NCBI RefSeq assembly: GCF_027595985.1
Contig: NC_073313.1
Location: forward strand, 87,154,899 to 87,218,898
DNA: 64,000 nucleotides
Direction of reading: 5' to 3'
Origin: Sorex araneus
Lineage: Eukaryota; Chordata; Mammalia; Eulipotyphla; Soricidae
Part shown: positions 1 through 11,247 of the stretch, piece after piece
Layout: every line of letters begins with the position of its first letter
How positions within the stretch are numbered: the first letter of the stretch is position 1
Notes under the pieces: model-generated
Told to the model about the DNA's origin: nothing
The model's input: only the letters and a program-made list of their open reading frames with translations
The model's database searches: none
Translations under genes and position numbers: made by a program

Positions 1-69
1 AGCCACAAATAGCTGCTTTAGCACCAATTTGTTTGCCACCCCCCCAATCCCTTAAATTAGATACCTATT

Positions 70-232
70 TTCTTTGGGGGCCACACCCGGCACTGATCAG
101 AGCTTACACTTGGCCTTGCACTCAGGAATCACTTCTGCTGGTTTGGGGAACCATATGGGATGCTGGAGATCTATTCTATATTGGCTTTGTGCAAGGCAAA
201 TGCCTTATCTGCTGTGCTACTGCTTTCGCCCC
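70..232 (-). repeat. SINE (tRNA-derived)
   Basis: Near-complete minus-strand copy, from the GGCCACACCCGG end to the head at TTTCGCCCC; moderately diverged. Confidence 0.8.
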
Positions 233-246
233 AAGTCATACACTTC

Positions 247-422
247 TTTTTTTTTTGGCTTCTTGGGTCATGGCTAGCAATGCTCAGGGGTTACTCCTGG
301 TTCTACACTCAGAAATCCCTCCTGGCGGTACTCAGGTGACCATATGGGATGCCGAGGATTGAACTGTGGTTGGCCACATGCTAGGCAAACGTCCTACCCA
401 CTTTACTATTGTTCTGGCCCCC
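247..422 (-). repeat. SINE (tRNA-derived)
   Basis: Complete minus-strand copy with a T-rich start (its A-tail). It lies in tandem with the copy just before it. Confidence 0.85.
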
Positions 423-447
423 AAGTTATACCCTTTTAAATGTGCAA

Positions 448-615
448 TTTGAACTGGGGAGATAGTTGTAGAGGCTGCAGCTCCTACTCTGCATGTAGGA
501 GTTATGTGTCTCTGGCATCATATGGTAGGGGTAGTACTGTTAGATGTTACCCCTGCCACTGCCAAGCCAGGAGTAACTTTGAGCACCTCTAGGTATGCCC
601 CCCCCAAAACAAATT
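448..615 (+). repeat. Diverged SINE
   Basis: Plus-strand copy: GGGGAGATAGT head, GCCAGGAGTAAC middle and an AAACAAA tail. Heavily mutated. Confidence 0.55.
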
Positions 616-755
616 TTTTAATGTTACACCCCTGGAAAGAGGCAAAGAGACACCTCAGTGGTGGTGTTGCTGATATTTCAGTCAGGGGCTAAGCTGATGG
701 TCCTTTGCTCACCCAAGCTTGATGTGTGGGGTGATGATCAGAGCTTGCAGCACAC

Positions 756-1035
756 GATTTTTGTTTTTGTTTTTGTACCACACCTGGCTGTGCTCAGGGC
801 TTACTTCCTATGCTGAGCGCAGCCGATCACTCCTGGTGGGCTGGGCGGAGTGGGGGTGGACTATATGGGATCGCAGGGATTGGGCCACACTTGGCTATGC
901 TCAGAGCTTATTCCTGGCTCATACTTGGGCATCCCTCCTCCTCTGGGGACCGTATGGAATGCCCAGGCTCAAACCTGGGTCAACTGCATGCAAGGCAAGT
1001 GTCCTTCCTACCTGCTGTACTATCACTTTGGCCCC
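756..1035 (-). repeat. Two SINE copies in tandem
   Basis: A 5'-truncated minus copy (756-881) runs into a complete one (882-1035) beginning GGGCCACACTTGG. Confidence 0.75.
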
Positions 1036-1169
1036 TTACACAGGCACATTTTTTTCTCATGCTATGAAATATTCTTCAATTCGGTGATTTGTAATGGTTT
1101 TCAGGCGCTATGATTATATCACCAAATCTTTCCCGATGAACTTGGGTTGGCTAAAATTTTTTTTCAACT

Positions 1170-1354
1170 TTTCTTTTTTTTTTTGCTTTTTGGGTCACAC
1201 CTGGCGATGCACAGGGGTTACTCCTGGCTCTGGCTCTGCACTCAGGAATTACCCCTGGCCGTGCTCAGGGGACCATATGGGATGCTGGGATTTGAACCCG
1301 GGTCGGCCGTGTGTAAGGCAAACGCCCTACCCGCTGTGCTATCTCTCCAGCCCC
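1170..1354 (-). repeat. SINE, young copy
   Basis: Close to the intact sequence. Box B (antisense) reads GGATTTGAACCCG. CTGGCTCTGGCTCTG is a 6-nt duplication. Confidence 0.92.
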
Positions 1355-1384
1355 TTTTTCAACTTTTCAAGCAAGCATCCTTAA

Positions 1385-1515
1385 GGTAAAAAGTCACGAA
1401 CATTGTATGTGGGAAAAACAAGCTCGAAAATGTGTGAATCTGTATCTGTACCCTCATGGTGATTCACTAATTAAAGAATAAAATAAATTTTTAAAAAATA
1501 ATAAAATAAAATAAA
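1385..1515 (+). repeat. L1 3' end (orphan tail)
   Basis: Ends GGTGATTCACTAATTAAAG then an A-rich tail, matching the 3' end of the L1 at 59.5 kb. Severely 5'-truncated. Confidence 0.75.
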
Positions 1516-1545
1516 AACAAAGCAAAATGACAAAAAAAAGAGTCA

Positions 1546-1879
1546 CGTCCACTATTATTTTGCCCATAGATTTCTGGCAGGGTACTCCTGGGACAAAAAC
1601 TATGTCTCTTTTCATTATGTGGCCCTTGTGAAACTGGCCCCCCGCCTCTCCTGTTCCCAAGACGTTCTTGTGACTTCCTCTTCCCTCCCCCGCAGCCTGC
1701 CCCATGCCCTCCGACCACCTCTGTCGGTGTGATCCCAGGGAAGACCTGATCGTTTTCGGAGCTGAAGTCTTACTAGTCTGACTAGACCCTGCTCTGCCTA
1801 GAGGAGGATGTGTAAGAACATGCTTAGATGCTAACAGCGCGCCTCCCCAGGGGTCTGTGCTTTCAGCCTGAAAGCTGCT
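1546..1879. other. Unique sequence, nothing recognised
   Basis: No repeat, exon or site is recognisable. It leads into the CpG island and could be transcribed leader of the neighbouring gene. Confidence 0.4.
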
Positions 1880-2370
1880 TGCGGGGGACGGAGGGGGCAG
1901 GCTCAAGCGCACAACACAAACCCCGCGTGGGGGACGGGGGTGGAGTGGGGTGGGGTCTTCGCGGGTCTTTGGGTGCAAAGAGCAATCCGGGGTGACGGAA
2001 GGGGAGCGCCACTGGCTGCGGCTTGGGAACGCATCTGCTCGGGTCGGGCACCTGGGACACGCGGGGCGGGAGTGGAGTGGAGTGGAGTGGCACTGGAGGA
2101 ATTCACACTTGCCGTGTCTGCGCTGTGACCTGGCTTATGTCCCCCCCCTCCACCACCACCACCGGCTGGCGCGCAGGATGTGCCCCGCTTCCTGTTTGCG
2201 CAGTCCCAGCAGCGAGCCGAGCTCACACACTAACCGCAGAGCCTTCAAAGGCAGCCAGCAAAGCGAGCTGCAAGGCGGCCGCCCCCGCGGGGCCTGGGAA
2301 ACGGCGCGAGGGGGCGGGGGCTGAGGGAGGGCGGGGCATGAGCGGGGACCTCAGAGAGAAGTAGAGGCGA
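1880..2370. promoter_or_regulatory. CpG island, candidate SASH3 promoter
   Basis: About 490 nt with some 45 CpG sites by eye, GC boxes (GGGGCGGGG near 2310 and 2330), an ETS-like core (CTTCCTG near 2189) and a RUNX-like AACCGCAG near 2232. It also has four tandem GGAGT units (2070-2091). It lies about 11 kb past the XPNPEP2 poly-A signal. In human, SASH3, a lymphocyte adaptor, starts about 10 kb past XPNPEP2 in the same orientation. No SASH3 start codon or coding exon was recognised, so the gene assignment is synteny-based. Confidence 0.55.
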
Positions 2371-2830
2371 CTGGTGCCCGGGGACCCAAGGAGGCTGGGT
2401 TTTTAGTTCTTACCTTCAGGCTTTTCAGATCTGTGTTCTCTGATCAGCCGTCTGACCCTGGGGGGCCACGTGGAACCCAAGGGGGACTTACCTCGGCCCC
2501 TACTTTTCTCTCCCAGTAGAAGTCGGACCCCAGCTGGCTAAAGGGGTCTCAAACATACTTTTCCAATAAGTTTCCCCCTTCTGGGCAATATCTATTTTAC
2601 AGACTCTGTTCCAGTCACAGAGGCCTCTGCTGAAGACGTGGTCCTGGCCAGTCATTCAGTGAACGGGGCTGTCTTGAGCTTGATCATGGGTGGGCAGATG
2701 GGGGGCCCTGGCAGCTAGCTCTGGGCATTTGGAGGAGCTGTGAGAAAAATAGTTGTCAAGGGCCCTTGCACCTGGGCGCTTACATCCGGGATGCGATGGC
2801 AGGCTTACATTTCCCAGCCTGTGTTCTTTG
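2371..2830. other. Unique sequence next to the CpG island
   Basis: No repeat seen. A strong donor-like CCGAG|GTAAGT exists on the minus strand with its GT at 2491, but no matching reading frame or acceptor was found. Confidence 0.35.
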
Positions 2831-2960
2831 CCAAGCACTACATTAGGCACTTCACCAGCATTATTTAATCCTGCCACAACCCCATGAGGTAAGTCATTTA
2901 AATTGGGAGAAAGATGGTGAAAATGGATGCTGTCTAAATACTGGACAGGAGAACCTTCTG
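2830..2960 (-). repeat. MIR fragment
   Basis: Reads AATCCTGCCACAACCCCATGAG, the antisense of the MIR 3' half. Confidence 0.5.
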
Positions 2961-3282
2961 TCGTAATATTTTGGGATTGTATATTGTGTGCACATGTGTG
3001 TGTTTGTGTGTGTCGGGTGGGTTGAGTGATTTTGAGATCTGGCTGAACTCCAGAAGGTGAACACAAGGCTGCCAAATACACGAAGAATATGACATCTAAC
3101 TTTCACGTAGAGCAATCACCCCTCTAATTTTGTAGATGCCTGTGGCTGGGGTAATTGGGTTGGTGGGACTCAGAGGGGTGTGGCAGTGTCCCTTACTCTG
3201 AATCTACATGACCCATATTTGAATGAATAAGAGTTTGGAGAGCAAAGAGTTAAACATCACTGGAAAACTTGCCAAATGATTT

Positions 3283-3392
3283 TGTTTGGGGGCCACTCCC
3301 AGCAGGGCTCAGGGGACCATGTGGTGGTGGGGAATTAAGTCGGGACCCCCAGCTAAATATGTGCTTCTGCCCTCTGAGCTATCTCTCCCTAT
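3283..3392 (-). repeat. SINE, internally deleted
   Basis: Has both ends (GGGGGCCACTCCC and GAGCTATCTCTCC) but lacks about 50 nt of the middle. Confidence 0.65.
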
Positions 3393-3423
3393 AAAATATT
3401 TTTAAAAAATTCATATCTAATTT

Positions 3424-3586
3424 GGTCAGAGGGATAGTACAGCGACTAATATGCTTGCCTTGCACATGACTCATCGTGGCACGCTGGCACTCTATGTGGT
3501 CCTTTGACCCCTGCCAGGAGCAATCCCTAAGCACAAAGCCAGGAGTAAGCCCTGAGCACCGCGGGGTGTGGCTCCAAAACAAACCA
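3424..3586 (+). repeat. SINE
   Basis: Plus-strand copy with a recognisable box A (TAGTACAGCGAC); box B is degraded. Confidence 0.75.
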
Positions 3587-3611
3587 CAACAAATAATTTA
3601 ATTAGTCAATT

Positions 3612-3772
3612 ACCTTTTGGTTCACACCCAGTGATGCTCAGGGGCTGCCACCAACTCAGGAGTAACGTTGCTCTTGGTGGTGCTTGGGGAACCAGGTGGC
3701 AGCAGAAATTGAACATGGGTCTCCTGAATGCAAAGTATGTGTCCGGTCCATTTAGCCATCTCTCCGCCCCTG
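3612..3772 (-). repeat. SINE
   Basis: Minus-strand, old, full length. Confidence 0.75.
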
Positions 3773-3836
3773 AAATTTTTTGTATTCTCACTTTTCTCTG
3801 CTGCACACACGTATAGTCAGTTGACGATGATGCTAT

Positions 3837-4020
3837 AGGGGCCAAAGAGATTGTATAGGGAGTAAGGCACTTGTTTTGCATGCAAATGGGCCCCAATTTG
3901 ATCCCTGGTACCATATATGGTCCCCTATACACTGCTAAAAGTGACCCCTGCACACAGAGCCAAAAGTTAGCCCAGAGCTCAGCTGAGTGTGGCCCCCAAA
4001 CAAAACAAATATAGAAAAAG
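3837..4020 (+). repeat. SINE
   Basis: Plus-strand, old, with an AAACAAAACAAA tail. Confidence 0.7.
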
Positions 4021-4680
4021 AAAGTAATGCTATGCATGGTAGAGGAATTGTGGGCTTTACCACTCTATCAGGTAGGAACTGTTAGTCAAGTTTTCCAGGG
4101 AAGAAGCGGAGCTTCAGAAGGCTGGAAGATAATAGAGCTGGAACTGACAGGAGTCAAATTTGAAATACAGGTCTGATGGGGGTTTGGGGCCTACTCTATC
4201 AACCGTTACTTATGATGCAAACTTCCTGAAAGAGATGATGATGAGAGAATCAGCCCTCTATGCTAGTTGCTAGTTCCTGTTCCCTGCAGGGAGTGAAGGA
4301 GAAGAGGGCACTGGGAAGTAGTATCATAGGCACAATAGCTGGTTAGCGAGGATCAAGTGCGTGGCCATGATCTGTTGGAAACTCATTCAACGTCAGGAGT
4401 TCTTAACATCTCTAATGTTCAACCATACAGGGTTGGGTGGGCAATCAAGTTGATTTCAAATGACTGTCTTGTGGAGAAGTTCTGGGCGACCAGGAATGAT
4501 GGGGAACACAATGGGAGTTTTAGGTTCCTTCCTAGGAAGACATTTTCCATCTGCAGACAGTAATTGGAAGTGAACCACCCCTCTCTAGAAATGCTCAAGC
4601 AGAGATCACATAGTCCCTTGGTAACACCTGGGTATTTCCAAGGTGATGGCTAAGGTTGGTATCCTGATCCAAGAGCAGAC
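4021..4680. other. Mostly unique sequence
   Basis: Weak MIR-like similarity at about 4055-4150. Nothing else recognised. Confidence 0.35.
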
Positions 4681-4829
4681 TCCTTCCTTCCTTCCTTCCT
4701 TCCTTCCTTCCTTCCTTCCTTCCTTCCTTCCTTCCTTCCTTCCTTCCTTCCTTCCTTCCTTCCTTCCTTCCTTCCTTCCTTCCTTCCTTCCCTTCCCTTC
4801 CCTTCCCTTCCCTTCCCTTCTTTTTTTTT
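4681..4829. repeat. (CCTT)n then (CCCTT)n microsatellite
   Basis: About 27 CCTT units, six CCCTT units and a T run, leading straight into the A-tail side of a minus-strand SINE. Confidence 0.98.
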
Positions 4830-5010
4830 CTTTCTCCATAGCTGATAGTGCTCAGGGGCTATTTCTGGCTCTGTGTTTGAGGCTTACTCCTGATTCTGTT
4901 CTCAGGGCTCACTTCTTGTAGTGCTCAGGGGACCATAAGAGTGTTGGGATTCTAACCAGGGTCAACTGCATATAAGGCAAATACCTTATTCTTCTATCTC
5001 ACTGGCCTGT
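4830..5010 (-). repeat. SINE
   Basis: Minus-strand copy whose 3' tail is the tract before it. GTGCTCAGGGGACCATAAGA is well kept. Confidence 0.75.
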
Positions 5011-5026
5011 ATCCGATTTTGCATGC

Positions 5027-5172
5027 CTCTCCCCTCCCCTCCCCTCCCCTCTCCCCTCCCCTCTCTCCTCCCCTCCCCTTCCCTCCTTTCTCTTTTTTCC
5101 TCTCTTCTCCTCCCCTTTCCTGTCCTCCCTTCCCCTCCCCTCCCCTCTCCTTTCTCCTCCTCTCCTCTCCTC
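5027..5172. repeat. Polypyrimidine tract, (CCCCT)n-like
   Basis: About 145 nt of C and T only, irregular pentamers, abutting the 3' tail of the next SINE. Confidence 0.97.
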
Positions 5173-5328
5173 CACACATAGCAGTACTCAGGGGTTACTC
5201 CTGCTCTGAACTCAGGAATCATTCCTGGCAGGCTCAGGAGACCATATGGGATTTCAGGTATTGAACCTGGTTTGGCTGAGTACAAAGCAATAGTACAGCC
5301 TTGCTGGCTGTACTGTTGCTTCAGCCCC
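5173..5328 (-). repeat. SINE with hairpin in its head
   Basis: Minus-strand copy. AGTACAGCC / GGCTGTACT at 5292-5314 is a perfect 9-bp inverted repeat with a 5-nt loop. Confidence 0.8.
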
Positions 5329-6257
5329 ACTGGCAGATTTTTTGATGGTAATCTTAAGCAGCAAGGGTAAGAAGAACAAAAGTAAAGGAGGGAGAGGTGG
5401 GGAACATTGAGTGCGGGACCCTTGGCAAGGGCACACATTCCTTCTGCGTAGACAGCACAGTTCCAGGAACACGAGCTGATGGGAGGTAATGAGAGTCATC
5501 TCTGACTCTCTAAACTTGCAACTCATGATTAAGCCTTGGTGGAAAAACAAGAAACACCTGCATGCAGCTGTGGCAATTACCACAAGAAGAGAGGAGGTTG
5601 GGCTTTGGGGCACAGATAAAATCACTCACTGCACAGACACATTTTGGCTTCCATGCTTATAGTTGTATGGGCTCTAGTGACTTAGATACAGATATCTCAC
5701 CTCTACAGCACAGATGGGCCTCGAGGCCCCTGACCTTTGCTCCTATGTTGCTTCAAGACCACTTGTCCTTGCTTCTCCTTTCTTTTCTGTCCTTCACTGG
5801 ATTTTTTGTTTCTAGGATCTAGAGCCAATGGTTTGCCCACCTTTGACACCTTCCCTTTCTTTGTAATCTAATTCTATATAACACAGATTAGTAAAAACAT
5901 CCAGCATTTGTCAAGGAGGCAGGTTGGGCTGTGAGAGAGAACCTAGGGACATTTGTGGAAGGATAGACACCAGTGATGGTGGGAGTGGAGATGGGAACAT
6001 AGTGTCTCTGAAACCATGTTGTCAACAACTTTATGTCTAAATAAAGATAAAAAATATTGAAAAACCTCACTCACTGGGTGGGAGACTGTCTAGAATTCTG
6101 TCCCAAGGCTATAAGGCAAGGGTTGTTGGGCAGTTCACTGGAGAAAAATGTCAAGGGCACAGGGAAGAACAACTCCCAGAAGAACAACTAGGAGCAGAAT
6201 AATTCCCAGAAATGGAGGCAAGTGAAACCAAGTTTAAGCTGCTCTACATCATCTATT
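5329..6257. other. No recognised feature
   Basis: No exon, known repeat or site identified on either strand. Confidence 0.35.
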
Positions 6258-6440
6258 ACAAGGCTTCTTAAACTTTTACCAATTGCAACCCCCTTTTGCC
6301 CAAGAAATTTTCACATGACGCCTGGTATGTAGGTATACAAAATAAATATGCAAATCAAACACTGGTACTAAGTCACATAGATATATCTTTTGAAACAAAA
6401 ATTTCAAAAGTTATGTCATCATGACCCACAGTTGATGAAA
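6258..6440. repeat. Old interspersed repeat, family not named
   Basis: CTTCTTAAACTTTTACCAAT to CATGACCCACAGTTG resembles a dispersed mammalian element whose ends are complementary. I cannot assign the family. Confidence 0.45.
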
Positions 6441-6537
6441 CTAGGCTCTACTGAATGTATGACCTTGGACAAGTCACCTTGAGCTATGAGTTCTGTGGAA
6501 AAAACAAAAACGATAAAGTGGGCCATAGAAAACTAAA

Positions 6538-6700
6538 TGGCTGGAGAGATAGTTCAGGAGTTTAGGCACTTTCTTTGCACATGTTCAACTCCTTTTCTAA
6601 CCCTGGTACTGTATAGAGACCCTCTCAGTCCCGCCAGGATGATCCATGAGCACAGAGGTAGGGGTAAGCTCTAAGCATTGACTCGTTCTTCTCTCCTTCC
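6538..6700 (+). repeat. SINE
   Basis: Plus-strand, diverged. GGCTGGAGAGATAGTTCAG marks the head. Confidence 0.65.
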
Positions 6701-6826
6701 CCCACTCTCACCAAAGTATGAAAAAACAGGTAGAGCTTTATTTTGCAACAAGTCTATAGCATGTTGGAAGTTGGAGGATTTATATCCTAGAGAACCATCT
6801 TGCATTGATAGAAAAATACAGTTTCT

Positions 6827-7015
6827 GGGGCTGGAGAAATAGTACAGTGGTTAGGGCACTTGCCTCGGTCTGTACACAACTGGCCCACATTTGATCCCTG
6901 GCACCTCCTGTGGTCTCCTGAGCCTGGCCAGGAGTGGTCTCTGAAGCCAGATCCCAGAATAAGTCCTCAGTGTCCTGAGTACACTCAGCTGTGGCCCCAA
7001 AACCAAAAAGAAAAA
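6827..7015 (+). repeat. SINE
   Basis: Plus-strand, complete with a C/A-rich tail. A small internal duplication lies around TCCTCAGTGTCCTGAG. Confidence 0.8.
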
Positions 7016-7154
7016 ACCCAGCTTTTATAGGAAAGAGAGAAAAAGACAGGGAAGCATATTTATTTGGGCAGGATATGTTGTGAATTGATGGGAATCAGGA
7101 TGTTGATAAAGTTTGTTGGACTTAATCTTCTGACGCATATTATCTTGCCCACTT

Positions 7155-7240
7155 AATTTTTTATTGAATCATCATGAATACAAAGTTACTATGAGTTTTC
7201 CGGTCCCTTCACCAGTGTCCACTACCCTCCACCAATGTGC
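7155..7240 (-). repeat. L1 3' end (orphan tail)
   Basis: Antisense of the L1 terminus: T run, ATTGAATCATCATGAATAC, then CCTTCACCAGTGTCCAC. Confidence 0.65.
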
Positions 7241-7608
7241 CCAGTTGGATCTCCTCCACATTGGAGCTAAGGCACCTGATGTCACACTGAACTTTCAAGC
7301 AACGTTCTCTGTGCTGAGCTAGGACTGTGTGAGCCCTGGCTCTAGGTTCTCTGTGGAGTTCTCCCAGTGACTGGAGAGTGACTTGGAAGAACAGCTGGGG
7401 CCACACATGGCACATGCACTTAATGTGGGCTTTGTAGGGAGGACTATGGTATGTATCAGTAACCAGTTACTGATGGCACATATCAAGAACACGTATTCAG
7501 CCCAGTACACAGCTGGTACCTAGCAGCTAAATAAGTTCGTCTCTGAGGTCAGCCAATTTCTCTCTCCTCTTGCCTGGGCAACTCTGTCTATGGCAACTCT
7601 TTTTTTTC
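7241..7608. other. No recognised feature
   Basis: Apparently unique sequence; no coding potential supported. Confidence 0.3.
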
Positions 7609-7624
7609 CAACTCCTTCCATCTT

Positions 7625-7787
7625 TTTTGGGGAGTCATACCCGGCGATGCACAGGGGTTACTCCTCGCTCATGCACTCGGGAATTACTCCTGGCGGTGTC
7701 AGGGAACCATATGGGATGTTAGGGATTGAACCCGGGTCAGCAGCGTGCAAGGCAAATGCCTGATCCACGGTGCTATCACTCCAGACC
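7625..7787 (-). repeat. SINE, young, with target-site duplication
   Basis: Flanked by 16-nt direct repeats (7609-7624 and 7788-7803, CAACTCCTTCCATCTT, one mismatch). Confidence 0.93.
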
Positions 7788-8194
7788 CAACTCCTTTCAT
7801 CTTGGCTACATAGAAATCTCTGTTGTGGAGCCCCGTGGCCCATATCCTGCAGGTTTCCCGTCTAGGGCAGCATCTCTCAGTCCCAGCTATTCTAGATGTG
7901 ACATCTAGAATATTAGTGGAAGGGTATTAGGACTATTAGGCTCCCTACGGGTTGGAAATCAGCTTCATGGCCTTGCTATGGGCCATTAGGGTTTTCTCAA
8001 CCTACCCTACTCACAATGCTTGCTCAGTTCCTGCTTCACAGCAAGGAAGTGGAGATGGACTTGCCTTGAGGCAGGGCTGGCTGGGCAGGTGAGGTGGAAC
8101 AGGTTTTGGGGAGTAGCTCCCACTGCTAGCTGCCAGCTTAGAAGGGCATTGATGGATAAGGAGGAAACCTTTTCAGTGAAACCTTTCACATTTC

Positions 8195-8379
8195 TTTCTT
8201 TTTTTTATTGCTTTTGGTATTTGGGTTACACCTGATGATAATCAGGGGTTCTTCTTGGCTCTGCACTTGGGAATTACTCCTGGCGATGCTCTGGGAACTG
8301 TATGGCATGCTGGGGCTTAAATCTGGGTCATCAGAATGCAAGGCAAGAGCCTTACCCATTGTACTATTGCTCTGGCCCC
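8195..8379 (-). repeat. SINE
   Basis: Minus-strand, full length, T-rich start. Confidence 0.8.
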
Positions 8380-8519
8380 TGAATTTTTCATATGTCTGTT
8401 AGTTTGGAGGCAATGTGTGCCCAGCCGGTGATTTAAGGAGGTGTCCAGTGAGTTGGTTAAAATCACAAGTGATGTGATTTAGCTGGGAGAAGAGTAACCA
8501 TTTGAGTTTCTTTCTTTCT

Positions 8520-8640
8520 TTTTTTTCAAATTATTAGTGAATCACTGTGACGTACAGTTACAAACTTATGAATTTTCATGTTTGCATCTCGTTTACATCC
8601 CTCCACCAGTGCCCATTCTTTTTTGATCCTTGTCCATGAT
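8520..8640 (-). repeat. L1 3' end (orphan tail)
   Basis: Antisense terminus: TTATTAGTGAATCACTGTGA then CCTCCACCAGTGCCCATTC. Confidence 0.8.
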
Positions 8641-8711
8641 GAGCTAGAACCAGTAGGTAGGCAAAGGAGAGAGGACTGACTTAGTTGCAATGAAAGAAAT
8701 AAACTCATGAG

Positions 8712-8873
8712 GTTTTTTTTTTTAATCTTTTTTCACTCAGGGCTTGCTCCTGGCTCTGCACTCAGGGGCCACTTCTGGTGGAGCTCAGGGGACCACATGT
8801 GGTGCCAGGGGTGGAACCCAGATCAGCTGCGGGCAAGGCAAGCACTTTACCCGTTGCACTGTCTTTCCAGCCC
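8712..8873 (-). repeat. SINE, missing its CCACACC end
   Basis: Minus-strand copy that starts directly at CTCAGGGCTTGCTCCTGG. Confidence 0.8.
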
Positions 8874-9774
8874 TTCCCTTTAGACTCGTCATGGATGCAT
8901 GTGTATGTATTCACATGTATTTCTATCACTCTGCCTGTGTTCTTTCCTATCCCATAAAGAATTTAAAGTGCCAAGAAATAGGAACTCAAACCTATCATCA
9001 CTAATGTTGTCACTACTGTTGTCAAAGCGCTTGCCTTGGGCCTCAGTTTGCTCCTCAGAGGGAGGAAAGGAGCGACAGCGAGAGAAGAGCTAGCGAGAAG
9101 TGGAGGCAGAATGCCATGTATTTCAGCCCAGCTCTGGCCCCAGCGGGCAGTGTTTGACCTTGGGCAAGTTCCTTCCTTTTACAGAGCTACTGCTAAAAGT
9201 TTTCTCCGTTGCACAGTGAAGGGATTGAATCTTTTTTTTTCTCTGTTTGCTTGTGGAATTCCTAGTCTGGACTGGCTGCGGGATTGGTGGGTGCAGTGCA
9301 AAAGCAAAACACGGGGTCCCTTGTTGGAAAAGTTCTTCTGAGTGTCAAGATGGTGACAACAGAGCATTCCGCCAAGTGCAGGATGACTTTGAGCACAAGG
9401 CTGCTGACACAAGAAACTTGCCCTGCAAGTTTTTCCAGAGCAAATTTATGGGACGCCCCTGTGGGTGGTCCTTTTCTCTTGGAACTCTGCTTTTCCTTAT
9501 CAGCCTTTCTGAAGATTCCAAGGCTCCAGGGACTATAGTTGAGAAAAACAACTCAGATGCTTGCTCAAAGCTAGCTAGTCTTGACCATGTAGATATCAAA
9601 ACTTCATTTCTCAAATTTTTCTTTAACTATTTTCAAAGGAGAGGCAAGCATTGAACTAGGGCTGGGTGAATAATAGTATTAACACCTTTCTGTGCATCTG
9701 ATTTCCTGGCTAAAAGAGTGTTGCCACATCCGGCAATTAAAGGCTTTTCACTGCACCCTCATAGGGAAGGGATG
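8874..9774. other. No recognised feature
   Basis: SINE-free 0.9 kb. Open frames here are short, unconserved in appearance and not supported. Confidence 0.3.
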
Positions 9775-9865
9775 CAGATAGTTTACAGACAGGATGACTA
9801 AAGACCAGAGAGGTGAAGAGACAGGACCAAGGCCACACAGCTGCGGACTACTAGAACCTTTAAAT
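9775..9865 (-). repeat. MIR fragment
   Basis: Contains ACAGACAGGATGACTAAAGA and GGCCACACAGCTG, antisense MIR. Confidence 0.55.
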
Positions 9866-9868
9866 CCT

Positions 9869-10045
9869 TGGGGCTGAAGAGATAGTACAGGAGTAGGGCG
9901 CTTGCCTTTCATGTGGTAGAGCCAGGTTTTATCCCTGACACCCACTGTGGTCCCCTGATTCTGCCAGGAGTGATCCCTGAGTACAGAGGAGGGCCCTGAG
10001 CACAGCTGGATGTAGCCCCCCAAACAACTAACTGACAAAAAAACA
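9869..10045 (+). repeat. SINE
   Basis: Plus-strand; head GGGGCTGAAGAGATAGTACA. Confidence 0.8.
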
Positions 10046-10719
10046 AGCTGTGAGTTAAACAGACCTTTAAATCTTAACTTTTGGAAAAGGAGCAGTCAGG
10101 CAGTGAGGGGTTGATAAGCCTCATCCTGAAGCCTACAGCACAGCTCAGAGGCCGAGAGGGAGTTTATCTCTCTTGTATTCCTGAGGCGCTCTCCAGTGCC
10201 CTGGTTGTGTTGGCCTGCAGTGTGTGTGCCAGAGTGCTTCCCTGCCTGATCGACAGTGGGCCCTTAGTAGAATGGTCAAAAGCTGGGGTGATTGCAGCCC
10301 TCTTCACCATGTTTCTACGACCAGGGTTCTTAATCCCCAAATGGGGTGCACTGAAGGCGGGAGTCATATTTGGGGAAACCCTGGGGTCTTGCACCCCAGG
10401 GAGGACAAGGAAGTTTGTGAACTGCCTGGGCTGAAAAGTTTTGAGTGGATCTGAGTCAGGCACATGAGGCCTCCTGATGTCACCTACCTACCAGAAACTT
10501 ATGAGCACAGTCAAAAGTGTGGCTGGGCAGTTCCCGGAGATGCAGGATGGTATAGAAAGAACACAGCCGGATATGAACACGGTTATGCTTCTCACCAACT
10601 TCGTGATCCTGGCTGAGTGACAGTTTTTGTATTTGGAGAATAATAAGTGCTACCCAGTTGGCCCTTTATCTGAGAGGGTGTGTTCCAGTGTCATTCTGGC
10701 TGATTTTAATCTGACTCTT

Positions 10720-10830
10720 CATTTCCTTGATGTGTGACCTTGAACACGTTGGTGAATTTTGGGCAATCTTATTCAGTTTCTTTGCTTGCAAAATAGGCAT
10801 GACAAAAGGTTCCTCTCCAAGGCTGTGGGG
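10720..10830 (+). repeat. MIR fragment
   Basis: GATGTGTGACCTTGAACACG matches the MIR core. The surrounding 10.05-10.88 kb shows nothing else. Confidence 0.5.
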
Positions 10831-10888
10831 ATTAAGTGGGAAAATGCAGTGCTGCATTGTGTACTAAAAGTGTATTAAGAGGGCAGAT

Positions 10889-11061
10889 CTGGGGCCAGAG
10901 TGATAGTATAGTGGATAGGGCATTTGTCTTGCATGCAGCTGAATCAGATTTGATCCCTGGCATCCTATATGGTCCCCCAAGTTCACCAGAAGTGGTTCCT
11001 GATCACAGAGCCAGGATCACATATGAGCATCGCTCAGTATGACTCAAAAACCTAAAAAAAC
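10889..11061 (+). repeat. SINE
   Basis: Plus-strand, complete; box A TAGTATAGTGGA. Confidence 0.82.
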
Positions 11062-11107
11062 AAGAGGACAGGTCTGATACTTCATGTTATCTGATATTTT
11101 AGCACAA

Positions 11108-11222
11108 TAAGACTGAAAGAAATTGAGACACTTGTCTTGCATGTAACTGACCCAAGTTCTATCCCTCATTTTTTCCCTGGTTCATATCTCTGGGTATAGT
11201 CCTAAATGCCCTCCCCACAAAA
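11108..11222 (+). repeat. Diverged SINE fragment
   Basis: CTTGTCTTGCATGTAACTGA matches the head; the rest is degraded. Confidence 0.45.
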
Positions 11223-11247
11223 TGTTTTTCATTTTCTTTTCCTCTTT

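Noticed and set aside
1170..1389. Recurrent open frames with GSHLAMHRGYSWLC or GHTWRCTGVTPGSAL motifs
   Set aside because: The same peptides recur wherever a minus-strand SINE occurs; they are SINE sequence read in frame, not proteins.
1454..1978. 174-codon minus-strand open frame near the CpG island
   Set aside because: It runs through an orphan L1 tail and shows no resemblance to SASH3 or any protein I know; GC-rich sequence favours chance frames.
4681..4829. CRISPR-like direct repeats
   Set aside because: The repeats are simple tetranucleotides without spacers, in a mammalian genome.
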